Shown here: piece by piece, positions 46,550-55,699 of the stretch | How the letters are laid out: every line of letters begins with the position of its first letter | How positions within the stretch are numbered: position 1 is the first letter of the stretch | NCBI RefSeq assembly: GCF_003491325.1 | Contig: NZ_CP022881.1 | Coordinates: forward strand, 310,001-374,000 | Source: Staphylococcus sp. M0911 | GTDB lineage: Bacteria > Bacillota > Bacilli > Staphylococcales > Staphylococcaceae | Length of the DNA stretch: 64,000 nt | Direction of reading: 5' to 3' | Made by a program: the position numbers and the translations under genes | The notes under the pieces: model-generated | Seen by the model: only the letters and a program-made list of their open reading frames with translations | The model's database searches: none | Told to the model about the DNA's origin: nothing

Positions 46550-47923
46550 ATGGCAGATAAACTGCAACGTGAATTAAGCAATCGACACATACAATTGATT
46601 GCTATTGGTGGTGCGATTGGTACAGGATTGTTTTTAGGCGCAGGTGAATCAATTCACCTGGCAGGACCATCGATATTGTTGACTTATATTATAGTAGGTT
46701 TTGTATTATTTATGTTTATGAGAGCAATGGGGGAAATGTTGTTATCTAACCTTGGCTTCAAATCATTTGCTGATATTGCACATAAACATATAGGACCATT
46801 AGCAGGCTTTGTAGTTGGTTGGACTTATTGGTTAACATGGATTATTTCAGGAATGGCAGAAATTACAGCAGTTGCTAAATACATAGAATATTGGTATCCA
46901 GCAATGCCTAATTGGTTAACAGCTTTATTTACATTGTTAGTACTAATGACGCTCAATTTATTTAGTGCAAAGTTATTTGGAGAATTAGAATTTTGGTTTG
47001 CGATTATAAAGGTATTAACAATATTAGCTTTAATTATTGTGGGTATTATTATGATTGTCTTTGCAATGAAGACACCTTATGGTACTGCTAGCGTATCTCA
47101 AATATGGAGCCATGGTGGTATATTCCCGCATGGTGCCTCAGGATTTTTCATGTCCTTCCAAATGGCCATTTTTTCATTTATAGGAATTGAACTAATTGGT
47201 ATTACAGCAGGAGAAACTAAAAATCCTCATAAAACGATACCTCAAGCGATTAATAATGTTCCATATCGAATTTTGATATTTTACATTGGATCACTTGCAG
47301 TCATCATGGCAGCAGTGCCTTGGAATCAATTAAATCCTTCAGATAGTCCTTATGTGAAATTGTTTGGTTTAATCGGTATTCCATTTGCAGCAGGTTTAAT
47401 CAACTTTGTAGTGTTAACTGCTGCGGCATCCGCTTGTAATAGCGGTGTGTTTGCCAATAGTAGAACGATGTTTGGTTTATCTCAACGTAAACAAGCACCG
47501 CCTATTCTTGGTAAAACAAATCGCAATGGCGTACCATATTATGCGATATTAGTGACATGTGCACTATTAAGTATTTCTGTGATACTAAATGCTATCTTTA
47601 AAGATGCAACGCAAGTGTTTGTATATATTACGACAGTATCAACAGTTTTAAATATAGTGATTTGGTCTATCATTATGATTGCTTATTTAGGATATTTAAA
47701 ACATAATCCCGAACTTCATAAAGCAAGTCAATATAAAATGCCAGGTGGTAAATGGATGGCATATGCTATTGTACTATTCTTTATATTTATCTTTGTGGTA
47801 TTACTGATTAATCCAAGTACGAGACTTGCAGTAATCATTGCACCATTCTGGATGGGAATTTTAGGATTAATGTATTTAAGATATAAAAAAGAATCTAGAA
47901 AAGCAGAGATTCCAGATGAATAG
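46550..47923 (+). CDS. APC-family amino acid permease (CycA/AnsP-like)
   Basis: The 457-residue transporter starts LQRELSNRHIQLIAIGGAIGTGLFLGAGE, broken only by my limit on quoted length; this is the AAT subfamily signature. It has about 12 membrane segments, with FMRAMGEMLL near residue 65, GIELIGITAGETKNPHKTIP near 220 and CNSGVFANSRTMFGLS near 305. D-serine/D-alanine/glycine (CycA) or another neutral amino acid is a fair guess. A GGGGAGACGGAT ribosome site precedes ATG. Confidence 0.9.
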   Translation: MADKLQRELSNRHIQLIAIGGAIGTGLFLGAGESIHLAGPSILLTYIIVGFVLFMFMRAMGEMLLSNLGFKSFADIAHKHIGPLAGFVVGWTYWLTWIISGMAEITAVAKYIEYWYPAMPNWLTALFTLLVLMTLNLFSAKLFGELEFWFAIIKVLTILALIIVGIIMIVFAMKTPYGTASVSQIWSHGGIFPHGASGFFMSFQMAIFSFIGIELIGITAGETKNPHKTIPQAINNVPYRILIFYIGSLAVIMAAVPWNQLNPSDSPYVKLFGLIGIPFAAGLINFVVLTAAASACNSGVFANSRTMFGLSQRKQAPPILGKTNRNGVPYYAILVTCALLSISVILNAIFKDATQVFVYITTVSTVLNIVIWSIIMIAYLGYLKHNPELHKASQYKMPGGKWMAYAIVLFFIFIFVVLLINPSTRLAVIIAPFWMGILGLMYLRYKKESRKAEIPDE

Positions 47924-47930
47924 ATCCATT

Positions 47931-47970
47931 TGCATCGCCAACAAGCAAGCTTTGTTGGCGGTGCTTTTTA
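47931..47970 (+). terminator. Terminator after the permease gene
   Basis: GCATCGCCAACAAG pairs with CTTTGTTGGCGGTGC, followed by TTTTTAA. Confidence 0.9.
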
Positions 47971-48063
47971 AATAGCAGTCGTGTTAAAAGAAAATTTGTA
48001 AAATTAATGACTTTACAAATATATTTATCTGAAAATTCTAATAATGTGATATACTATTCTCCA

Positions 48064-48164
48064 TAGTCTTAATTGGCCCAACTTTACACAACATATGATT
48101 GCATCAACGAATTACCAACACACCTTAGATTTCATCATGTGTATAGTTAGTTCAATTAAGGCTA
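48064..48164 (+). ncRNA. Candidate structured RNA leader of the EIIC-like gene
   Basis: TAGTCTTAATTG (48064-48075) pairs with CAATTAAGGCTA (48153-48164) over 12 positions with one G-U. CTTTACACA (48082-48090) pairs with TGTGTATAG (48138-48146) with one mismatch, and TGAT/ATCA (48096-48099/48134-48137) continues inward. TGTGT can alternatively pair with ACACA at 48118-48122. TATACT (48050-48055) lies just upstream, so transcription would begin at the first stem. The layout is riboswitch-like but matches no class I recognise. Confidence 0.45.
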
Positions 48165-48211
48165 TTTATTTATGTTTGATTTATCGTATTTAGATATTGG
48201 AGGCGCTAGAA

Positions 48212-49267
48212 ATGACAACATTGAGTAAAATTGGACCGAAAGAATTTATTTTTAGAGTGCTATCTGGTGTAGCAGTTGGTATTGTCGCAGGATTAGTACC
48301 CAATGCGATATTAGGGGAGATATTTAAATATTTAATGCAGTTTCATCCCATTTTTAAAACATTACTAGGTGTTGTTCAAGCAATTCAATTTACGGTGCCG
48401 GCACTTGTTGGTGCTTTGATAGCATTGAAATTTAATCTGACACCTTTAGCGATGGCAGTAGTTGCAAGTGCTTCGTATGTTGGTAGTGGTGCTGCACAAT
48501 TTAAAAATGGCACATGGGTTATAGCTGGAATTGGGGATTTAATTAATACAATGATTACTGCATCTATTGCGGTGTTATTGATTTTATTAATAGAGCATCG
48601 TGTAGGGAGTATGGCGTTAATCGTATATCCAACAATTGTAGGTGGTATTTCAGCAACTATAGGTGTGTTGATACTTCCATATGTACATATGATTACTACT
48701 GGTATTGGTAATATGATTAATAGTTTTACAGAGTTACAACCTGTTTTAATGAGTATGCTGATTTCGATGGTATTTAGTTTTATTATTATATCGCCACTTT
48801 CTACTGTTGCCATAGCGATTGCAATTGGCATTTCAGGTATTGCAGCAGGTTCGGCTTCAATCGGTATAGCAGCCACAGAAGCGGTATTGTTAATTGGTAC
48901 GAGCCAAGTTAATAGAGCAGGTGTGCCGATTTCTATCTTCTTTGGTGGAGTCAAAATGATGATGCCTAATATGGTACGCTATCCTATTATCATGTTACCT
49001 ATATTGATTACAGCTGCAGTTTCAGGAATCGCATCCGGCATTGTCGGTATCGCAGGTACAAAAGAATCTGCAGGATTTGGTTTTATAGGAATGGTTGGAC
49101 CGATTAATGCATTTAAATTTATGGGTATTGACTCAGCTTGGTTGAGTTTATTATTGATTATCATTGCATTCTTCATTGTGCCTTTTTTCGTTGCATGGAT
49201 TTTAGATGTTCTTCTAAGAAAGGTATTCAAAATATATACGAACGACATTTTTAAATTTTTAGCGTAA
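48212..49267 (+). CDS. PTS EIIC-like membrane protein (PTS_EIIC_2 type)
   Basis: The 351-residue protein is almost wholly hydrophobic, with about nine or ten membrane segments and Gly/Ala-rich loops such as ASASYVGSGAAQFKNGTW and SGIAAGSASIGIAATEA. It resembles the single-domain EIIC-type family without IIA or IIB parts, whose substrates and energy source are unclear. GGAGG lies 8 bases before ATG at 48212; the frame opens at 48197 without support. A 100-base foldable leader lies just upstream, suggesting RNA-level control. No other PTS gene is adjacent. Confidence 0.82.
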   Translation: MTTLSKIGPKEFIFRVLSGVAVGIVAGLVPNAILGEIFKYLMQFHPIFKTLLGVVQAIQFTVPALVGALIALKFNLTPLAMAVVASASYVGSGAAQFKNGTWVIAGIGDLINTMITASIAVLLILLIEHRVGSMALIVYPTIVGGISATIGVLILPYVHMITTGIGNMINSFTELQPVLMSMLISMVFSFIIISPLSTVAIAIAIGISGIAAGSASIGIAATEAVLLIGTSQVNRAGVPISIFFGGVKMMMPNMVRYPIIMLPILITAAVSGIASGIVGIAGTKESAGFGFIGMVGPINAFKFMGIDSAWLSLLLIIIAFFIVPFFVAWILDVLLRKVFKIYTNDIFKFLA

Positions 49268-49280
49268 AGCTAGATAGAAT

Positions 49281-49322
49281 ATAGACGTCTTACTTTGATA
49301 AGTGAGGCGTCTATATTTTATT
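49281..49322 (+). terminator. Terminator after the EIIC-like gene
   Basis: ATAGACGTCTTACTT pairs with AAGTGAGGCGTCTAT, followed by ATTTTATT. Confidence 0.88.
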
Positions 49323-49366
49323 ATGCTATACTTTATTAAAATCGCTATCTATAAAGGATGGGTAAA

Positions 49367-50791
49367 ATGAATAAAAAGATAGAACAATTAAAATTAAAAG
49401 CAGCAAGTTTAACACGACAAACACATGACTTAGGTATCCCAGTCATGATTGTGTTTGAAGGTGTACCTGCCTCAGGAAAGACGCGTTTATCCAATGAACT
49501 ATTACTTACTTTTGATGCTAAATACACACAGTTTATATCAACAAAAACACCAGATGCTGAAGACTTAAGATATCAATTTTTACAAAAATATTGGAATACA
49601 CTGCCTCAAAAAGGAAATATCAATATCTATTTTAGAAGCTGGTATTCTCACTTTTTAGATTATAAACAAAATAATATTAAGCAAGATTATTACAAAAACG
49701 ATAATAAACTCGTGAATCAAATCAAACATTTTGAAGAGATGCTTCAGAATGATAGTTATGAGTTGATTAAATTTTATATTGAAGTTAGTGAAGAAAAACG
49801 ACAAGAGCACATTCAACAAACCAAAGATAATCCATTAATGAGTTGGAAAGTACAAGAGTATGAACAAATCATACCTAAAGATATCTATTTGAAAGAAATG
49901 AGAAAGTTCACGCATTCTGATAAGCAATGGGAAGTTATTGACTATAAACAACGAGAAGTTGCATTTGAAAAGATGTATAAACATATTATAGAAAGATTAG
50001 AACAAGCGATTCAAAAAGCAAATCAATCAAAAGATAATAAAGACGGTGCGTTTACTAAAGATTTTTCAACGACTAAATTTGATGTCACATTGGATGAAGT
50101 ATCTAAAAAAGAATATAAAGAATTGATAGAACCATTACAAAAACGTATGAGAGAAATTCAATTTGCATTATATGAAAGAAAAATTCCGCTTATCTTAACA
50201 TTTGAAGGCATGGATGCAGCAGGTAAAGGTGGTAATATCAAACGTATTCGTGAGAAATTAGATCCGACGGGATATGAAGTGAATGGTATAAGTGCGCCTA
50301 CAGACGTTGAACTGGCGCATCACTATCTTTGGCGCTTTGCGAAAGAAATGCCAAAGAGCGGACATATTGAAATATTTGATCGTAGTTGGTACGGCATGGT
50401 ATTAGTAGAAAGAGTAGAAGGATTTGCCAATAAAGATGAGTGGCAACGTGCTTATGAGGAAATTAATCATTTTGAAAAAATGTGGACAGATGAAGGGGCA
50501 ATATTATTAAAATTCTTCTTATGTTTAGATAAAGACGAGCAACTTAAACGATTTAAAGATAGAGAACAAGATGTAAATAAGCAATGGAAAATCACAGATG
50601 AAGATTGGCGCAATCGTGAAAAATGGGATTTATACTTAGAAGCAAGTCACGATATGATAGAGAAAACAGATACAATACATGCGCCTTGGCTTATAGTTCC
50701 AGCTGATCATAAAAAGACGGCAAGGATTGAAGTTTTAAAATATATTATTAGACAGTGTGAAAACGTATTATGGGGTATTAAAGATTATTAA
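49367..50791 (+). CDS. Two-domain PPK2-type polyphosphate:nucleotide phosphotransferase
   Basis: The 474-residue protein consists of two PPK2 domains, the plan of polyphosphate:AMP phosphotransferases. The N-terminal domain has a Walker A loop GVPASGKTRL near residue 34 but a poorly kept remainder, so it is likely structural. The C-terminal domain has the full GMDAAGKGGNIKRI loop near residue 281, FDRSWYGMVLVERVEG near 345 and DRSWY-type lid residues, so it should be catalytic. It would use polyphosphate to phosphorylate AMP or ADP. ATG at 49367 follows AAAGGATGG; ATG at 49358 overlaps that site. Confidence 0.9.
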   Translation: MNKKIEQLKLKAASLTRQTHDLGIPVMIVFEGVPASGKTRLSNELLLTFDAKYTQFISTKTPDAEDLRYQFLQKYWNTLPQKGNINIYFRSWYSHFLDYKQNNIKQDYYKNDNKLVNQIKHFEEMLQNDSYELIKFYIEVSEEKRQEHIQQTKDNPLMSWKVQEYEQIIPKDIYLKEMRKFTHSDKQWEVIDYKQREVAFEKMYKHIIERLEQAIQKANQSKDNKDGAFTKDFSTTKFDVTLDEVSKKEYKELIEPLQKRMREIQFALYERKIPLILTFEGMDAAGKGGNIKRIREKLDPTGYEVNGISAPTDVELAHHYLWRFAKEMPKSGHIEIFDRSWYGMVLVERVEGFANKDEWQRAYEEINHFEKMWTDEGAILLKFFLCLDKDEQLKRFKDREQDVNKQWKITDEDWRNREKWDLYLEASHDMIEKTDTIHAPWLIVPADHKKTARIEVLKYIIRQCENVLWGIKDY

Positions 50792-50825
50792 CTTCATGAT
50801 CACATTTTAAATAGCGAAAATAATA

Positions 50826-50877
50826 GGTGGATATATCAAATTAATGTCAAAAATTTGAATATATCCATCTTTTTTTG
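50826..50877 (+). terminator. Terminator after the PPK2-type gene
   Basis: GGTGGATATAT-CAAATT pairs with AATTTGAATATATCCATC, followed by seven T's. Confidence 0.9.
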
Positions 50878-51088
50878 GGAAGTTAGATCTTTTTAAAATT
50901 TTTAGAACTATTACAATTATGTAACTGCATTGCAATCTGTAATATTACGAATAATGTAAAAGTTGAGAAAAACTTAAAAAATCTCATGTAATATAAGGCT
51001 TTATGATGAAAAATTAAACTAAATTACGTAAAAAATTATATTACAAGGACTTCAGTAATATTTCAAAGTTACAAAACTTGATTTTGTT

Positions 51089-51142
51089 TGTAATGTTTTG
51101 TAAGGAACGTGTAATATACAAAGCGATTTTTTATGGTATAGT
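51089..51142 (+). promoter_or_regulatory. WalR-like box and promoter for the first isaA
   Basis: TGTAAG-GAACG-TGTAAT (51099-51115) fits the WalR pattern TGTWAH-N5-TGTWAH at 11 of 12 defined bases. A further TGTAAT lies 10 bases upstream (51089). TATAGT at 51137-51142 is a likely -10. The rest of 50878-51247 is AT-rich leader with no gene. Confidence 0.55.
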
Positions 51143-51247
51143 GAATACCGTCGAAAGCTAAACAAAAACATTTTCAATATTGCACAACGAAATTAAATAC
51201 ATTAAAACATATAAAAAAACAAAAACTTTTTGGAGGATTTTTCAATT

Positions 51248-51982
51248 ATGAAGAAGACATTTATCGCATCAACTTTAGCATTAACATTAGGCGCAGCAGG
51301 TTACGCAGTATCAGGACACGAAGCACACGCTTCAGAAACTACTAACGTAGATCAAGCACACTTAGTAGACTTAGCTCATAATCACCCAGAACAATTAAAC
51401 GCTGCACCAGTTCAAGAAGGCGCTTATGACATTCACTTTGTAAGTGGTGGATTCGAATATAACTTCACTTCAGATGGTACAAACTGGTCATGGAACTACC
51501 AAGAAGCTGGTACTACTTCAGCTCAAACGTCAAATACTGCTGTTCAATCAGCTGACTACACAACTTCTTACAATCAAGAAGCTGGTACTCAATCAGTAAG
51601 CTCTAACCAACAATCAAGCAACACTAATGTAGAAGCTGTTTCAGCTCCAACTACATCAAACAATGGTTCAAGCCACAACTACAGCACTAAAACAACATCA
51701 GCTAGTAGTAGCTCATTAACTTTAGGTAACGGCAACACTGCAGGTTCAACTGGCTCATATGCTGCGCAAGAAATGGCTAAACGTACTGGTGTATCAGCTT
51801 CAACTTGGGAATACATTATTGCACGTGAATCAAATGGTCAAGCAAATGCACGTAACGCTTCAGGCGCATCAGGTTTATTCCAAACAATGCCAGGATGGGG
51901 TTCAACTGCAAGTGTAAGTGACCAAATCAATGCAGCTGAAAAAGCATATAAAGCACAAGGTATGTCAGCTTGGGAAATGTAA
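51248..51982 (+). CDS. isaA: Lytic transglycosylase IsaA, first copy
   Basis: IsaA cleaves peptidoglycan glycan strands outside the cell. The 244-residue protein has a signal peptide ending in HEAHASE near residue 32. An N-terminal domain with [20 protein letters not shown] and [20 protein letters not shown] matches S. aureus IsaA as I recall it. A Ser/Thr/Asn-rich linker (about 95-160) is followed by the transglycosylase domain with catalytic Glu194 in IIARESNGQ and [19 protein letters not shown] lies 10 bases before ATG at 51248. A WalR-like box lies upstream. A second copy follows, with a nearly identical 3' end. Confidence 0.94.
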   Translation: MKKTFIASTLALTLGAAGYAVSGHEAHASETTNVDQAHLVDLAHNHPEQLNAAPVQEGAYDIHFVSGGFEYNFTSDGTNWSWNYQEAGTTSAQTSNTAVQSADYTTSYNQEAGTQSVSSNQQSSNTNVEAVSAPTTSNNGSSHNYSTKTTSASSSSLTLGNGNTAGSTGSYAAQEMAKRTGVSASTWEYIIARESNGQANARNASGASGLFQTMPGWGSTASVSDQINAAEKAYKAQGMSAWEM

Positions 51983-52020
51983 TCTAAAATTAGATTATAT
52001 TAAAAGACTATAATTAACTT

Positions 52021-52060
52021 ATCACATTACGATAGCATAATATCGTAATGTGATTTTTTG
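52021..52060 (+). terminator. Terminator after the first isaA
   Basis: ATCACATTACGATA pairs with TATCGTAATGTGAT, followed by TTTTT. Confidence 0.92.
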
Positions 52061-52402
52061 TGTATAAATTAATTTTGTAAACAAACGATAATGGAAAGGT
52101 AAAAATAAAGAGTATTAGTAACTCATAATTTAACGAATTAATTTATTACTTATTAATACTATATAATGGAAGAAACTAGTTTGCTTCATAAATACATTAT
52201 AAACTTAAACTTAGAAGTATACATAAGTTTGAAAAAATCAAGTCTAATATGTAAGCGCTTTTATTCAGACAAATTACACTGAGGTTACATAGAATTTTAT
52301 AAAAGACTTATTTATTATTTAATTCAAGACTGTCATAGGTGTATTTATGCTTATTAAATTTAAGATATTCATTATATTGAGATTACAATATATAAAGAAA
52401 AA

Positions 52403-52429
52403 TGTAATACTTTGTAAATGCAGTGTTAT
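52403..52429 (+). promoter_or_regulatory. WalR-like box for the second isaA
   Basis: TGTAAA-TGCAG-TGTTAT (52413-52429) fits TGTWAH-N5-TGTWAH at all 12 defined bases, and another TGTAAT lies 10 bases upstream (52403), the same three-part layout as at the first copy. The rest of 52061-52572 is AT-rich with no gene. Confidence 0.65.
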
Positions 52430-52572
52430 TTGTAGTGGAGAATTTTGTGTTATAGTTGCAATTGTCAATCGATAGAAGCTTAAAGCAAACATCTTAAGAA
52501 GCAATTTAAAATAAATTTTTGAAATTAATAACAAAGTTGAAAATATAAAAATTACTCGGAGGTATTATATTT

Positions 52573-53325
52573 ATGAAAAAAGCAATAGTAGCATCATCAT
52601 TAGCAGTAGCATTAGGAGTAACAGGTTATTCAGCAGGTCATGGTCATGAAGCTCATGCATCTGAACAAAATGTTAACCAAGCACATTTAGCAGACCTAGC
52701 TCAAAATCATCCGGAACAATTAAATGAAAGTCCAGTTCAAGAAGGATCTTATGACATTCATTTCACATACAATGGATTCAACTATAACTTTACTTCAGAT
52801 GGTACAAACTGGAGTTGGGATTATAAAGCTGTTGGAGAAACATCTAATCAAGGTAATACAGAATCAACTCAATCTACTGATTATAGTCAATCATACAATC
52901 AACAAGGTTCACAACAACAAGCTGTTGCATCAAACACACAATCTGATAGCACTAACGTAGAAACAGTATCTGCACCATCAAATTCAGCTCAATCTACTTC
53001 TAATAGTTCACAAGCTTCAGATTCTAGTCAATCAACTTCTAGTCAAAGTGCAAGCTCAACAAAATTAGGCAATGGTAATACTCCAGGTGCAACTGGTTCA
53101 AGCGCAGCACAAGAAATGGAAAAACGTACTGGTGTATCAGCTTCAACTTGGGAACACATCATTGCGCGTGAATCTAATGGTCAATCAAACGCACAAAATC
53201 CATCAGGCGCATCAGGTTTATTCCAAACAATGCCAGGATGGGGTTCAACTGCAAGTGTGAGTGATCAAATCGATGCAGCTGAAAAAGCATACAATGCACA
53301 AGGCATGTCAGCTTGGGGAATGTAA
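52573..53325 (+). CDS. isaA: Lytic transglycosylase IsaA, second copy
   Basis: This 250-residue paralogue has the same plan as its neighbour. It has a signal peptide ([21 protein letters not shown], then HEAHASE), the [20 protein letters not shown] domain, a longer Ser/Gln-rich linker (about 95-165) and the transglycosylase domain with Glu200 in IIARESNGQ. It ends in SAWGM against SAWEM in the first copy. The signal peptide is the one closer to S. aureus IsaA, while the first copy is closer in the linker. CGGAGG lies 11 bases before ATG. A perfect WalR-type box lies 160 bases upstream. Confidence 0.93.
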   Translation: MKKAIVASSLAVALGVTGYSAGHGHEAHASEQNVNQAHLADLAQNHPEQLNESPVQEGSYDIHFTYNGFNYNFTSDGTNWSWDYKAVGETSNQGNTESTQSTDYSQSYNQQGSQQQAVASNTQSDSTNVETVSAPSNSAQSTSNSSQASDSSQSTSSQSASSTKLGNGNTPGATGSSAAQEMEKRTGVSASTWEHIIARESNGQSNAQNPSGASGLFQTMPGWGSTASVSDQIDAAEKAYNAQGMSAWGM

Positions 53326-53402
53326 TTATTACATGAATTAAAATTTATTATAGTTAGTAAGAATATTTTAACAGTCATTCAAAAAGTAATTATTAACTAA
53401 CT

Positions 53403-53439
53403 AAAAAGACGACATATGATATATGTCGTCTTTTTTTAT
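53403..53439 (+). terminator. Terminator after the second isaA
   Basis: AAAGACGACATAT pairs with ATATGTCGTCTTT, followed by a T run. Confidence 0.92.
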
Positions 53440-53820
53440 TTATAAATAAGATCGAAAAAATATATTGAATTTCTTTCGAAGTTTTGTTATTTATATTTAT
53501 TCTAGAATTAATGATTATATAAATGTAAAAGAGAATAAGTCATTATAAGCAAATTAAAAAAATTGGAGAACTAGAAACCAAATAGAGATCTTGACCTCCT
53601 AATTTAATAGTAATAGCGATAAACTTCGTAATTAATGCTTTATATTGAGTATATATGAAGATAAGATCAGCAGAGGAGAGTCTAATAAAGAAAGAAATCG
53701 TTTGTACTCAAAAAAGGATATAGTAGGCGCATTTTTGTGAAATAAGTAGAGAATTGTGAATTAATATGTGCTTTGTGTAAAAATTGATGAATATTTGTCT
53801 GATGAAGTTAAAAACTCATA
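53440..53820. other. Gene-free AT-rich interval
   Basis: I find no open frame with a ribosome site, no palindrome and no repeat from the other families in this stretch between the isaA copy and the convergent GH19 gene. Confidence 0.4.
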
Positions 53821-53821
53821 T

Positions 53822-53858
53822 AAAAGGCTGATTTTGTATTTTACAAAATCAGCCTTCT
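53822..53858 (-). terminator. Terminator after the GH19 gene
   Basis: On the minus strand AAGGCTGATTTTGTA pairs with TACAAAATCAGCCTT and is followed by TTATATGAG. Confidence 0.85.
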
Positions 53859-53929
53859 TGTTACATTCCTATGATTGGTAACTTAAATGGTTAATTATAT
53901 CGACATTTAAACCTATTATAAATTACTTA

Positions 53930-55699
53930 TTAAGTGAATATTTTCTTTGCTTGGTTGTAGTAGTTAATTCTATCATTTAAACCATTAGTACCACCATTGA
54001 CTACACGAGTAACGTCTTGAACGCTTCCTCCATTATCAACTATTTTATTTATATTTTTATTATTCCAGAACCAAGCAGCACTTGACCATGGATATTTATT
54101 GGCTACATACTCTACACCTTTGTTTACAATATCTGGATCTTTCATAGCTTTAGAAAATGCTGTATAGTTACTTCTACCAGTTAATTGAATATATCCTCCA
54201 CCTTTGAATTTTTTACCATCGCCAGGTTTTGTATTTCCTAAATCAGTTCTGCCTTCATAAGCACTACCGTCAGCAATTTCGGTCGGATATAATCCTTTCA
54301 TTGACTCTTGGGCAACTTGAGCCATAAAGTGTTGTATTCTTTTAGGAGTGTTGATATTGAATTTATTCAAAGCATTATTTAAGTCTTTGATTACTGAGTC
54401 TTTTAGCCCGTTTGTATTCCATCCAAATTTTTTCATTTGATCTTTAGTAACTAAAGTTTTTGAATTATTATCAGAAGGTTTAGTTGGATTAGTTGGTTTA
54501 GATGGTTTGCTAGGTTTGGTAGCAGAATTGTCAGGAACTTTGATTGTCTGACCAGCTTGAATGTAATCTGGATTTTTAATGTTATTTATTTTTTGTAAAT
54601 GGGCTGAAGTTGTTTTGAATTTTTGAGCTATTCCACCTAAATATTCTCCATTTTTAATCACATAGTTCTTAGTTTTTTCAGACTTAGCTTTGCTTTCTAG
54701 ATTAACCATTCTATTTCGAGTAGTATTTTCTCTTGGTGTAGCAAAAGCTTTATATTTATCATTTTTATTCATTAAATCTTTTAGAAGTATACTTTGAATT
54801 TCTTTACTATCCATTCTATCCCAGTTGTCATTAATGTATTTAGCGACGTCGTCATCTACTTCATTTTTTTTGAAGTACTTGTTTACAGCGTCTTTGTTTT
54901 CTTTGAGGTCAGTATCTTTTGTAAGAATAGAATCATTAGATAAAGCTTTAGCATTGCTCGAATTAACTTTAGATTGAGTAGGTTTAACGTTGTCCTTGCT
55001 GTCATCAGATTGAGTAGGTTTAACGTTGTCCTTGCTGTCATCAGATTGAGTAGGTTTAACGTTGTCCTTGCTGTCATCAGATTGAGTAGGTTTAACGTTG
55101 TCCTTGCTGTCATCAGATTGAGTAGGTTTAACGTTGTCTTTGTTGTCATCAGGTTGAGTAGGTTTAACGTTGTCTTTGTTGTCATCAGGTTGAGCAGGTT
55201 TAACGTTGTCTTTGTTGTCATCAGGTTGAGCAGGTTTAACGTTGTCTTTGTTGTCATCAGGTTGAGCAGGTTTAACGTTGTCTTTGTTGTCATCAGGTTG
55301 AACAGGTTTAACGTTGTCTTTGTTGTCATCAGGTTGAACAGGTTTAACGTTGTCCTTGTTGTCAACAGATTGAGCAGTATTCATGTTATCTTTACTGTCA
55401 TTAGACTCAACAGTTTCAACATTGTCTTTATTAGATTGTTGGAAATTAGTATTTTCTGAATTCACCTGGTTACTTTGGCTAGAATCTGACTTAGTAGCTT
55501 CTATATTATTATTTGAAAGATCAGAATTTTCAGTATGTACTGTTTTTTCTTGATTTATATTTTCATTAGAAGTATTTTCTGAAGCATGAGCTTCGTGGTT
55601 AATACCTGAAAATAGTAAACTACCTACAACTATTGAAGCCGCACCAATACTAAACTTTCTAATTGAAAACCTGTTAGGAATGTTTAAAAAATTCTTCAT
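53930..55699 (-). CDS. Secreted YSIRK-repeat-LysM-GH19 cell-wall hydrolase
   Basis: The 589-residue protein begins with a YSIRK-type signal (RFSIRKFSIGAASIVVGSL, then HEAHASE near residue 48). A Ser/Asn-rich part leads to a tract of 12-residue repeats, NVKPxQPDDNKD or NVKPTQSDDSKD, about 13 units (residues 85-245). A LysM domain follows (about 346-390, with GGIAQKFKTTSAHLQ and GQTIKVP), a Pro/Lys linker, then a GH19 domain (about 410-589) with the two catalytic glutamates in QVAQESMKG (Glu465) and AYEGRTDLGN (Glu482). GGGYIQLTGRSNY is diagnostic. It lacks an LPxTG end, so LysM should hold it to peptidoglycan. GH19 members cut chitin or peptidoglycan. AAGGAG precedes ATG at 55699. Confidence 0.88.
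   Translation of the reverse strand: MKNFLNIPNRFSIRKFSIGAASIVVGSLLFSGINHEAHASENTSNENINQEKTVHTENSDLSNNNIEATKSDSSQSNQVNSENTNFQQSNKDNVETVESNDSKDNMNTAQSVDNKDNVKPVQPDDNKDNVKPVQPDDNKDNVKPAQPDDNKDNVKPAQPDDNKDNVKPAQPDDNKDNVKPTQPDDNKDNVKPTQSDDSKDNVKPTQSDDSKDNVKPTQSDDSKDNVKPTQSDDSKDNVKPTQSKVNSSNAKALSNDSILTKDTDLKENKDAVNKYFKKNEVDDDVAKYINDNWDRMDSKEIQSILLKDLMNKNDKYKAFATPRENTTRNRMVNLESKAKSEKTKNYVIKNGEYLGGIAQKFKTTSAHLQKINNIKNPDYIQAGQTIKVPDNSATKPSKPSKPTNPTKPSDNNSKTLVTKDQMKKFGWNTNGLKDSVIKDLNNALNKFNINTPKRIQHFMAQVAQESMKGLYPTEIADGSAYEGRTDLGNTKPGDGKKFKGGGYIQLTGRSNYTAFSKAMKDPDIVNKGVEYVANKYPWSSAAWFWNNKNINKIVDNGGSVQDVTRVVNGGTNGLNDRINYYNQAKKIFT
54965..55420 (-). repeat. 36-base tandem repeat tract in the GH19 gene
   Basis: About eleven close copies plus two degenerate ones of a 36-base unit encode the 12-residue repeats. 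Copies group into subtypes (AACAGG, AGCAGG, AGTAGG on the plus strand), which suggests stepwise expansion by slippage or recombination. Confidence 0.9.

Noticed and set aside
47971..48211. T-box or a named riboswitch class in the leader
   Set aside because: No T-box motif (AGGGTGGNACCGCG) and no purine, SAM, TPP, lysine or fluoride consensus could be seen.
48385..48954. 189-residue minus-strand frame
   Set aside because: It lies wholly inside the EIIC-like gene, and its Ile/Ala/Thr/Pro composition is a shadow of hydrophobic codons on the other strand.
54883..55365. 160-residue minus-strand frame inside the GH19 gene
   Set aside because: It is a shifted reading of the 36-base repeats (NLLNLMTTKTTL type) with no ribosome site; the main frame has recognisable domains.
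54965..55420. Possible CRISPR array (36-base repeats)
   Set aside because: The repeats are contiguous without unique spacers, in frame and coding; no cas genes are present.
54974..55459. 161-residue plus-strand frame over the same repeats
   Set aside because: It is the complementary-strand shadow of the repeat tract, with a monotonous SRFNVV composition and no start signal.
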